Positions 5,319 to 11,822 of a stretch of 11,822 nucleotides of DNA are shown piece after piece (within the stretch, counting starts at the first letter, position 1; every line of letters starts with the position of its first letter). Made by a program: the position numbers and the translations under genes. Below the pieces are notes generated by a model. The model saw nothing but the letters and a program-made list of their open reading frames with translations. It did not search any database and was not told where the DNA came from. The DNA is from M3007 sp046153695 (GTDB taxonomy: Bacteria; Bacteroidota; Bacteroidia; Chitinophagales; Saprospiraceae). Location: assembly GCA_046153695.1 (NCBI GenBank), contig JBJXEZ010000097.1, positions 1-11,822 on the forward strand. Direction: 5' to 3'.

Positions 5319-6869
5319 ATGAAAAAATTTGTTTTTATCCTGTCTGCCAGCCTTCTGTTTGCCACCGTTATCGCTGCTCAGGAGCAGAATGGCGTATGCG
5401 GCACGTCGTTCCAGGACCAGCAATTGTACGAGGATCGATTATTGGAAAATATTGAAAAGTCGAATAACGGGCCTGCCGTATCTGACCGCGGAGCAATCCA
5501 GTATATCCCGGTACATTTCCACCTGGTGGGTAATGCCAGCGGTGCCGGCAAAGTGCGCGAAGCGCTCGTTCTGGATCAACTGTGCGCTCTGAACACGGCG
5601 TTTGCTCTGATGGATTTCCGTTTTTATCTGCGCTCACACCAAACTTACGGCACCATCTTTAATTACAACCTGAACAACAACAACATCTACACCAACCAAT
5701 CGGCTTGGTCCACAATGAATGCCCAACGCCAACCCAATGCGATGAATGTGTACATCGTGGATGTAGCCGTGCCAGGTAGCAGCCAGCCCGGGATCACATT
5801 AGCGTATTACAGCCCGACACGCGATTGGGTGGTTTGTCGCCGCGATCAGATCAGCGGAGTGAGCAACAACTCGACCTTGCCCCATGAGTTCGGCCATTTT
5901 TACAGCCTGGATCACACATTTCTCGGCTGGGAAAGCAAGCCCTTCGATTCGACCTTCCCCGGCTGGCCGATTGCTCCCTCAATTTCACCCGGCGGTTCTC
6001 CAACGGAATTAGTGAACCAAACCAACTGCACCGTGGCCGCCGACAAATTATGCGACACACCGCCCGATTACAACTTTGGGTATGGAAGCCAGACATGCAC
6101 TTACTCCGGCGGTGCCAAAGACCCCAACGGTACGCTGGTAGACCCCATGGAAAACAACATGATGGGCTATTTCAACTACTGCACCTCATACGCTTTTACC
6201 CCTCAACAGCGAAATGTTGTGATCGCTGACCGCGCAAATTCAGCCAGAAACTACCTGAATAACACGTTTACACCAGTTGCTACCCAGATCAACACGCCGA
6301 CAGATCTACTCACCGCGCCCGTTAATTCGACAACCGTCCCGTTCTACGACGAGGTGTTGCTCCAGTGGAAGGCTGTGGCAGGGGCTACTTACTACCTGGT
6401 GGAAACGGATATCGTCAGTGCATTCGATTCACCCAATGCCCAATCGCACATTGTCACCGGGACGTCTAAATTGCTGACTAACTTGCTGCCAAACCGTACC
6501 TATTTTTGGCGCGTTCGCCCGTTCAATGAATACGTCACTTGCCCCGATTCGCGTATGACCAATTTCAAAACACCTACTACTTCCTCTGTGCAGGCGATTG
6601 AGGGCCTGACCGCCCTGCAACTGGCTCCCAACCCCGTACAGGAAGGCCTCACGACTAACATTTTCCTTCATACCGAGCGTGACTTCGAGGCAAATCTGCA
6701 CGTTTTCGATCTTGCAGGCAGAACGGTTTTTGCCAAAAACGGACTGCGCTTTTCGGTAGGAGAACACGTACTGGAACTGCCTGTCGGCAACCTGGAAAAC
6801 GGCTTGTACACCGTAGTCATACAGGCTAATGCAGGCGTAGCTGTCCGCAAACTCTCCATATTAAAATGA
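5319..6869 (+). CDS. M43-type zinc metalloprotease with FN3 and T9SS domains
   Basis: A 516-aa secreted endopeptidase of the pappalysin (M43) type. Residues 1-20 are a signal peptide (FVFILSASLLFATVIAA). The catalytic domain spans about 60-315. Zinc ligands are visible in HEFGHFYSLDH (H189, H193, H199) with catalytic E190. Further family marks are CDTPPD (245-250), a cysteine pair region (C260, C288), the Met-turn region NNMMGY (279-284) and the following FTPQQ (293-297). The glycine usual in HExxHxxGxxH is serine here (S196). Residues about 322-420 form a fibronectin-type domain, and 432-516 a T9SS type A sorting domain (LAPNPV, FDLAGRTVF, LENGLYTVVIQ, RKLSILK). It probably degrades extracellular protein, although processing of surface proteins is also possible. 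No Shine-Dalgarno is seen before the ATG. It is the first gene of a co-directional run; the next gene starts eight bases after its stop. Confidence 0.92.
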   Translation: MKKFVFILSASLLFATVIAAQEQNGVCGTSFQDQQLYEDRLLENIEKSNNGPAVSDRGAIQYIPVHFHLVGNASGAGKVREALVLDQLCALNTAFALMDFRFYLRSHQTYGTIFNYNLNNNNIYTNQSAWSTMNAQRQPNAMNVYIVDVAVPGSSQPGITLAYYSPTRDWVVCRRDQISGVSNNSTLPHEFGHFYSLDHTFLGWESKPFDSTFPGWPIAPSISPGGSPTELVNQTNCTVAADKLCDTPPDYNFGYGSQTCTYSGGAKDPNGTLVDPMENNMMGYFNYCTSYAFTPQQRNVVIADRANSARNYLNNTFTPVATQINTPTDLLTAPVNSTTVPFYDEVLLQWKAVAGATYYLVETDIVSAFDSPNAQSHIVTGTSKLLTNLLPNRTYFWRVRPFNEYVTCPDSRMTNFKTPTTSSVQAIEGLTALQLAPNPVQEGLTTNIFLHTERDFEANLHVFDLAGRTVFAKNGLRFSVGEHVLELPVGNLENGLYTVVIQANAGVAVRKLSILK

Positions 6870-6877
6870 AATAATAC

Positions 6878-7633
6878 ATGTCAAAACCATTCCTGAATAT
6901 GAAATCACAGTATTTCCTAGGTTTTTGTTTTCTGCTGCTCGCAGCAGCGTGTACCCGCCATTACTATTTCAAACCCGCAGCAACCCAACCTGGGCAAACA
7001 GAAGCGGTGTACACCCGCGGTGTACCCGGTTTGCGGTCCCAGCAGTTCGGTGCCGACATCACCGCCGGCCTAAGCGCAAGGGGAGAAAAGGACATGAGCC
7101 TGCAACTGTATATCTACAACGACAGCGATGAATCGTACACGGTCCAGCCGGAAGGTGTGCGTGTGACCGGTTACGATGCCTTCGGCGTGCCGCAGCCACT
7201 GCGCGTATTTGAAGCAAACGAGTACGTCAAATGGAAACGGAACCGTGACATGCTGACCGGAGCAATTGTGATAGTTGCTACCGTGGCACTCATTTTGGTC
7301 ATTTCCGAATTGTCGGACGACGGAACGCCCAGTGGTCCCACGTCACGCCCGGACTGGACGTACAATTATTTTTATAACCCGTTAGACTGGATTGACTTCT
7401 CCGTAAATACGGCCATCATCATCGGGTCGGCTACGGCTCCACCCCCGCAGCGGGAGCCGACGATCCCGGAAGACGGCTTTTTACGCCAACATACCGTGTA
7501 TCCCGGCGAGGCGGTACAAGGCATCGTCAAAGTGCGCGGCAAGACCGCTTTCATGCAAAAAATACTCGTTGAAGTGCCCGTAAATGGTGCTTACCACAAG
7601 TTTGTCTTTGAAAATCGACAGGCGGCACGGTAA
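6878..7633 (+). CDS. Lipoprotein with an internal membrane segment, unknown function
   Basis: Up to 251 aa. The lipobox LLAAAC places the lipidated cysteine at residue 25 from the ATG at 6878, or residue 18 from the in-frame ATG at 6899. The second start (KSQYFLGFCFLLLAAAC) gives the more typical lipoprotein signal and may be the true one; neither has a Shine-Dalgarno. The segment after the lipidation site contains VYTRGVPGL and the beta-like LQLYIYNDSDESYTVQPEGV. A hydrophobic stretch follows (GAIVIVATVALILVISEL, about 132-149). The C-terminal part has a proline-rich PPPQREPTIPEDGFL and KILVEVPVNGAYHKFVFENR. A lipid anchor plus a possible transmembrane helix is unusual. The gene lies eight bases after the metalloprotease stop, so the two are very likely co-transcribed. 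I do not recognise the family. Confidence 0.85.
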   Translation: MSKPFLNMKSQYFLGFCFLLLAAACTRHYYFKPAATQPGQTEAVYTRGVPGLRSQQFGADITAGLSARGEKDMSLQLYIYNDSDESYTVQPEGVRVTGYDAFGVPQPLRVFEANEYVKWKRNRDMLTGAIVIVATVALILVISELSDDGTPSGPTSRPDWTYNYFYNPLDWIDFSVNTAIIIGSATAPPPQREPTIPEDGFLRQHTVYPGEAVQGIVKVRGKTAFMQKILVEVPVNGAYHKFVFENRQAAR

Positions 7634-7665
7634 GAGTCTACCCCTAACTGAACGCTTACCATACC

Positions 7666-8988
7666 TTGCGCACCGTGCGAGTATATGACGTTCGGTTGGT
7701 CGTCGGCGCGATCCTGATCCCGCTTACGGTTTTTCTCGGCTACGGAGCAAGCCGAAGCGATTTTGCCAGCTATAGCCTGGCTTTTGGTGCTTTTTTTACG
7801 ATATACGCCTGGTTTCTTTTTCGTTACCCGGCCAGTGCTGACGAGCAACGCTGGTTTATAGGCCTAGGTGTCCTGCTGCGGGCAGTGCTCCTGTTCAGCC
7901 TCCCCAACCTGTCCGACGATTTTTACCGCTTCTTGTGGGACGGGCGGCTGGCGGCGCAGGGCATTCATCCGTTTGCGCACCCGCCGGTGTTTTTTATGCT
8001 AAATCCCGCACACCTTGTCGGCATCACACCGGAGTTGTTTCAAAAACTAAACTCACCCGAGTATTACACGGTGTACCCCCCGGTTTGTCAGGGTGTGTTT
8101 TGGCTGGCCGCCAAAATTTTTCCCACGAGCACACTGGGCGGCGTTTTTATTTTGAAACTGTTTCTGTTTGCCTGCGAGTTAGGCACATTGGCCATGTTGG
8201 TTCTTTTTTCAAATAAAGAAAACGGCACAGCCCAAAAGGCCGCAGTCGCCTACGCGCTCAACCCGCTTGCCATCCTCGAAATAACAGGCAACTGCCACTT
8301 TGAAGGGGCTATGTTGTGTTTTTTGCTGGCGGGTTTAGTTGCATTGCAGGGCAGGCATTTACTGTGGGGGGCGCTTTTTTGGGCCTTGGCCGTGGCGAGC
8401 AAATTGGTACCCCTGCTGTTCCTGCCTATTGTGTTCGTTTGGCTTGGCTGGCGGGCTGGCCTGCGGTTTCTCGGCTATTTCACGCTTTTTTGCGCAGCAC
8501 TTTTTTTACCACTCCTCAATCTGGAAATCTTGGCCAACATGGCGGGCAGCCTCAACCTGTATTTCCGGCAGTTTGCGTTCAACGCCAGCGGATACTACCT
8601 GCTCAAGGCAATCGGCAAAGCCATAGCGCCGCCAACGCTGGATGTCGGGCGTACATTGGGGCCAATCCTCGGTGCTACCGTATTTGTGGGGGTACTGGTC
8701 ATCGCTTTTTTCAGGAAAAAAAAGCGCGAAGTCAGCCTTGCTGAAAAATGCCTGTTAGCGTCTACCCTGTATCTGGCCTTATCTACCACGGTGCATCCCT
8801 GGTACATCCTGCTGCCGTTGGGCCTTGGTTTGCTGACTCCCTGGCGTTTTCCGCTAGTATGGACGGCGGCAGCGGCGCTGTCGTACAGCCATTACGTAGG
8901 CGGCGGCTTTCGAGAAAATTACACGCTGATCGCGTTGGAGTACACACTGGTAGCGATAGCGGCAGTTTGGGAATTTAGAAAGTTGTGA
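7666..8988 (+). CDS. GT-C fold membrane glycosyltransferase (GT87/mannosyltransferase-like)
   Basis: A 440-aa protein with about 10-12 hydrophobic segments throughout. It matches the lipid-phosphate-sugar-dependent GT-C class. After the first helices comes LSDDFYRFLWDGR (82-94), with the acidic pair D84/D85 expected at the active site in the first outside loop, followed by QGIHPFAHPP. Other family-like blocks are YYTVYPPVCQGVFW (133-146), NCHFEGAML (209-217), SKLVPLLFLP (245-254) and HPWYILLPLG (377-386). It would transfer a sugar, often mannose, from a polyprenyl-phosphate donor to a glycan, lipid or protein on the outer face of the inner membrane; the acceptor is unknown. No ATG exists before residue 111; translation must use TTG 7666, GTG 7675 or TTG 7696, after an in-frame TAA at 7645. 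The gap from the lipoprotein gene is 32-62 bases. Confidence 0.88.
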   Translation: MRTVRVYDVRLVVGAILIPLTVFLGYGASRSDFASYSLAFGAFFTIYAWFLFRYPASADEQRWFIGLGVLLRAVLLFSLPNLSDDFYRFLWDGRLAAQGIHPFAHPPVFFMLNPAHLVGITPELFQKLNSPEYYTVYPPVCQGVFWLAAKIFPTSTLGGVFILKLFLFACELGTLAMLVLFSNKENGTAQKAAVAYALNPLAILEITGNCHFEGAMLCFLLAGLVALQGRHLLWGALFWALAVASKLVPLLFLPIVFVWLGWRAGLRFLGYFTLFCAALFLPLLNLEILANMAGSLNLYFRQFAFNASGYYLLKAIGKAIAPPTLDVGRTLGPILGATVFVGVLVIAFFRKKKREVSLAEKCLLASTLYLALSTTVHPWYILLPLGLGLLTPWRFPLVWTAAAALSYSHYVGGGFRENYTLIALEYTLVAIAAVWEFRKL

Positions 8989-9048
8989 TGCCTCCAGGAC
9001 CAAACCTTTTGCCAATCTGGTTGTCATACTGAAAAAACAAAACCGATC

Positions 9049-10371
9049 ATGCAAAAACAAATACTTCGCCTGCTTGCGGCTTTTTTCCTGCTGCCATTTC
9101 TGGGACATGCCCAATCGCCGGCCCTGTACTTCCCCCCCAAAACCGGAATAGTCTGGCAAACCATCAGCCCTACCACGCTCGGTTTTTGCCCGGAGCGGGT
9201 CGACAGCCTGTACCAAATGCTGGAAGACCGTAACACCAAGTCGTTTATCCTCTTACAGGACGGTAAGATCGTTTTGGAAAAATACTTTGGCGCGTTTACC
9301 CGCGATTCGTTTTGGTATTGGGCTTCGGCGGGCAAATCACTGTCGGCCTTTCTTGTAGGACAAGCCCAGGAGGAGGGCTTGTTAGACATTGAAGCGCCGG
9401 TAAGCACTTATCTGGGAGCGGGCTGGACCAATGCACCGCCCGCAAAAGAGGCGCTGATCACCGTGCAAGACCAATTGCGTATGACCTCCGGCCTGGATGA
9501 CGGCGTGCCAGATGTGGATTGCACCGATCCAGCCTGCCTGAAGTATAAAGCCGATGCAGGCACCCGCTGGGCGTATCACAACGGGGTTTACCACCTCGTA
9601 CACGACGTGTTAGCCGCCGCCAGCGGCAAAACGCTAAACATGTTCACAAGAACCCATCTATTAGACCGCACAGGAATGAGCGGACTTTGGGTGAACCACG
9701 TCATGTACGGCCGCGCCCGGGACATGGCCCGCTACGGTCTGCTGGCTTTGGCCAACGGCATTTGGGATGGCGACACTCTTCTTCACGACCAGCAATACCT
9801 GTACGACATGGCACACCCGTCGCAAGCGCTGAACAAAAGTTACGGCTACCTGTGGTGGCTCAATGGACAGCCGAGTTTCATGCTGCCGGGCCTCCAGTTG
9901 GTATTGCCTGGCGACATCGTGCCGAACGCCCCCGACGATATGTACGCCGCACTCGGCAAAAATGACCAGAAAATCCACGTCGTGCCGTCCAAACATTGGG
10001 TGGTGGTGCGCCAGGGCGAGGCTGGATCCGTTGGTCCAAACGGCGGCACGGTTCCCATCGTGTTGGACAACCAGATTTGGGACTATCTGAACAAGTTGGT
10101 ATGTACGCCCACGAACACGGGCGAAGCGGACGAGATGGCGGGGCTTCGGGTATGGCCGAATCCGGCCAGCGACGGCTGGAGCATAGCGGCCGAGGAGGCC
10201 ATCGAGTGGGTAGAACTGTACACGGTGGACGGGCGGCTGTTGCGGAGCATTGCCGGCTTGGGCGGCACGAACGTACGTTTGGAGGCCTCCAATTTGCCTG
10301 CGGGCGTGTACTGGCTTCGGGTGTTCGGCGATGGGAAAGTGGCGACGCGGCGGGTTGTGTTGGGGGGATGA
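9049..10371 (+). CDS. Secreted serine hydrolase (class C beta-lactamase family) with T9SS tail
   Basis: A 440-aa protein. Residues 1-22 are a signal peptide (ILRLLAAFFLLPFLGHAQ). The middle (about 45-350) is a penicillin-binding-protein / class C beta-lactamase fold. The SxxK nucleophile motif is S93-A-G-K96 in WASAGKSLSA, the Y-x-N motif is Y176-H-N178, and a third conserved stretch is YAALGKNDQKIHVVPSKHWV (299-318), where ALGKNDQ stands in place of HxG/KTG. Family members act as D-amino-acid peptidases, esterases or other amidases; true beta-lactamase activity is not implied. Residues about 364-440 are a T9SS type A domain (VWPNPASDGW, VELYTVDGRLLRS, LPAGVYWLRVFGDG). It is expected at the cell surface or outside the cell. 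It follows the glycosyltransferase gene by 60 bases with no visible terminator or strong promoter between them. Confidence 0.92.
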   Translation: MQKQILRLLAAFFLLPFLGHAQSPALYFPPKTGIVWQTISPTTLGFCPERVDSLYQMLEDRNTKSFILLQDGKIVLEKYFGAFTRDSFWYWASAGKSLSAFLVGQAQEEGLLDIEAPVSTYLGAGWTNAPPAKEALITVQDQLRMTSGLDDGVPDVDCTDPACLKYKADAGTRWAYHNGVYHLVHDVLAAASGKTLNMFTRTHLLDRTGMSGLWVNHVMYGRARDMARYGLLALANGIWDGDTLLHDQQYLYDMAHPSQALNKSYGYLWWLNGQPSFMLPGLQLVLPGDIVPNAPDDMYAALGKNDQKIHVVPSKHWVVVRQGEAGSVGPNGGTVPIVLDNQIWDYLNKLVCTPTNTGEADEMAGLRVWPNPASDGWSIAAEEAIEWVELYTVDGRLLRSIAGLGGTNVRLEASNLPAGVYWLRVFGDGKVATRRVVLGG

Positions 10372-10423
10372 TTCGATTGCAGCAGCCGGGCAAGGGACAA
10401 GATGTGTTCTGACTTATTTTGTT

Positions 10424-10431
10424 TAAACTTG
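10424..10431 (+). promoter_or_regulatory. Possible -7 element before the beta-barrel gene
   Basis: TAAACTTG differs from TAnnTTTG at one base, 12 bases before ATG 10444. If real it gives an almost leaderless message and argues against the upstream ATG at 10402. No matching -33 element is clear. Confidence 0.25.
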
Positions 10432-10443
10432 CCCCCAAAAACG

Positions 10444-11343
10444 ATGAGAATAACCATCCTGTTCGTCGCTGCCCTGCTTCCCATTTGGGCGACAGCCCAA
10501 AATACCGCCGAAGATTCCCTCGGATTGGCCATAGCCCCCGGGCTGACACCTGTGGTGGCCGACGGCCAAACCGAAATAGGTTTTTTCAACTCTTTTGCCA
10601 CCTACCGCACCGCCGACACCGCCGGGTACCGCGCCGCGATCCTGACTACCTTTTTGCAGCTGCAACGCGGGATGTCCCGCCAAAACCGCCTGAGCGCGGG
10701 CGTGGATCTGATTTTTTCCAATCTGCGTTTCGGGCCGGCATCCGAAGTGGGGCCGTTTGCCGCCCTGGGGCCCGCTCCGGAGTTAGGCTCCGCTACGCAC
10801 ACCCTGTCGGCAGTGGGTCTGCGCTTGCGATATGTGCCCTTCCTGAATCACTACGAATTTACGGTACAGGGCAGCTTGTACTTTCCGGTTTCCACCCAGC
10901 AAAATCGGATCACGTTGGGCGAAGACCGGACGCGTTTTTCCGTACAGGCCAATTATGCGACGCTTTTTGCGCCGGGCTGGTACGTTGTCGGGCAGATAAG
11001 CCCGCAGGTGCGCCTCGCCAACGACGACCGCGACCAAACCACCTGGGAACTGCCGACCCAGGCCTACCTCATCCGGCGCATCCTGACGACGGCTTCCGGG
11101 CAACGCCTGTACGTGTACGGTAGCGCGGGCTATTTCAGCAGTTTTGAAAAACGGTACAAGGCCGGACTTCGACAGGTAAACTGGTCGTTGAGCGCCGGTG
11201 CCGGTGTGCAGTGGGTGTTCAACGCCCAATGGAGCCTGAGCCTTGGCTGGCAGGCACTGCCCGCCTTCGACGAGACAACGGGTATCAAAAAAGGTTCGTA
11301 TTCGGCACTTTCCATAGGTGTGCGCTACGCTGGCCGGCATTGA
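10444..11343 (+). CDS. Probable outer-membrane beta-barrel protein
   Basis: A 299-aa exported protein. ATG 10444 was chosen because it opens a clean signal peptide (MRITILFVAALLPIWATAQ); the frame also extends to ATG 10402, which would add 14 residues ahead of it. The mature part is a series of alternating polar/hydrophobic strands with aromatic ends, for example RLSAGVDLIFSNLRFGP, TLSAVGLRLRYVPF, YEFTVQGSLYFPV, WYVVGQISPQVRL, QRLYVYGSAGYF, WSLSAGAGVQWVF, WSLSLGWQALPAF and YSALSIGVRYA. This pattern fits an outer-membrane barrel of roughly 10-14 strands. No specific family or substrate is recognised. It is the last gene of the rightward run, and its stop codon lies four bases from the stop of a converging gene with no terminator between. 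Confidence 0.82.
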   Translation: MRITILFVAALLPIWATAQNTAEDSLGLAIAPGLTPVVADGQTEIGFFNSFATYRTADTAGYRAAILTTFLQLQRGMSRQNRLSAGVDLIFSNLRFGPASEVGPFAALGPAPELGSATHTLSAVGLRLRYVPFLNHYEFTVQGSLYFPVSTQQNRITLGEDRTRFSVQANYATLFAPGWYVVGQISPQVRLANDDRDQTTWELPTQAYLIRRILTTASGQRLYVYGSAGYFSSFEKRYKAGLRQVNWSLSAGAGVQWVFNAQWSLSLGWQALPAFDETTGIKKGSYSALSIGVRYAGRH

Positions 11344-11347
11344 AAAA

Positions 11348-11822
11348 CTATTCCGGAAAACTGACAATCAGTTGGCGGCCCGTTTGCCGGGAGGTCAGCA
11401 GAATGGGCCATTTCTCAATATTTTCCAAAAATGGCGGCACGCCAATGAACTGCCCGTCAAATTTTTCCACGGTCCCGCCTTTTGCCGTACGGTCTATTTC
11501 CACGTAGACGACATTTGTATTGGTGTTGAAATTGCCTTTGACCGGATTGTTGGAAAAGAGCGAACTGTTGTCGATATCGTACTCATAGGAAGTAGGGTCC
11601 AGTTCACAAACTCCGGGGGAGACGTTCCCGATAAAGCCAATAAAATGGATGCCGTACGACCTGCTCGTAATCAGACTGGCGGAATTGGCCCAGTTGTTCT
11701 GGATGTCGTTTTGCGGGTATGTAGTCGGTACGGTAGGGATTACGATGTTGGGCAAAGAAGGCTGGACATTTCCCGGCAGGGCGGCCAACACGACGAATCC
11801 GGGAGAACGCGCAATACAATCG
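11348..11822 (-). CDS. C-terminal part of an unrecognised protein, cut by the window edge
   Basis: A minus-strand frame ending at TAG (11348-11350) stays open to the window edge, so the start lies beyond 11822. About 157 residues are visible, from DCIARSPGFVVLAALPGN onward. GTG 11791 is available as a start but nothing favours it over continuation. The visible part is rich in Asn, Pro, Thr and Gly with a single cysteine after the start region (GVCELDP) and beta-like strands (YGIHFIGFIG, NVVYVEIDRTAKG, RQLIVSFPE). It looks like an extracytoplasmic or structural domain. There is no T9SS tail. Function unknown. It is convergent with the beta-barrel gene. Confidence 0.75.
   Translation of the reverse strand, partial: DCIARSPGFVVLAALPGNVQPSLPNIVIPTVPTTYPQNDIQNNWANSASLITSRSYGIHFIGFIGNVSPGVCELDPTSYEYDIDNSSLFSNNPVKGNFNTNTNVVYVEIDRTAKGGTVEKFDGQFIGVPPFLENIEKWPILLTSRQTGRQLIVSFPE

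Noticed and set aside
9878..10601. Long minus-strand frames opposite the serine hydrolase
   Set aside because: High GC produces long open antisense frames; the translations are Arg/Pro/Ser rich without domains and overlap an intact hydrolase gene.
11343..11380. AACTGA/TCAGTT hairpin as terminator between the converging genes
   Set aside because: Only six pairs, it lies inside the converging coding region, and no T-run follows in the rightward direction.

Overview
This window looks like a chromosomal stretch from a Bacteroidota (Bacteroidetes) bacterium, probably near the Saprospiraceae (Lewinella/Haliscomenobacter type). Three predicted secreted proteins end in a type IX secretion (T9SS) type A sorting domain. 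Exact TAnnTTTG -7 promoter elements lie upstream of several genes, and Shine-Dalgarno sites are mostly weak or absent. The genus is inference; the phylum call is well supported.

Layout, left to right. Positions 1-124 are the 3' flank of the first gene plus a promoter pointing out of the window. A minus-strand T9SS exoprotein with a fibronectin-like domain (125-1237) diverges from a 485-aa helical cytoplasmic protein of unknown function (1415-2872). A spacer with a perfect 62-bp palindrome (2948-3009) follows, then a 119-aa secreted FN3-like protein (3126-3485) with its own hairpin terminator. Next come a minus-strand tRNA-Ser(UGA) with a -7 element almost touching its 5' end, and a foldback MITE-like element (3782-3938) flanked by TTA. 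The right-hand TTA is the stop codon of the next gene, a minus-strand secreted CotH-kinase-like protein (3939-4973). A 345-bp divergent spacer carries promoters for both sides.

From 5319 to 11343 five genes run in the same direction with short gaps: an M43-type (pappalysin-like) zinc metalloprotease with T9SS tail, a lipoprotein with an extra membrane segment, a multi-pass GT-C (GT87-like) glycosyltransferase, a class C beta-lactamase-fold serine hydrolase with T9SS tail, and a probable outer-membrane beta-barrel protein. The first two are almost certainly one transcript; the rest may be. A partial minus-strand gene converges on the last one and leaves the window at the right edge.

The common theme is the cell envelope and exterior: secreted T9SS cargo, a lipoprotein, a lipid-linked sugar transferase and an outer-membrane protein. 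No known defence, CRISPR, phage or secondary-metabolite system is visible. The most unusual features are the two DNA foldback structures, the insertion-like element sitting in a stop codon, and the enzyme variants noted in the findings.
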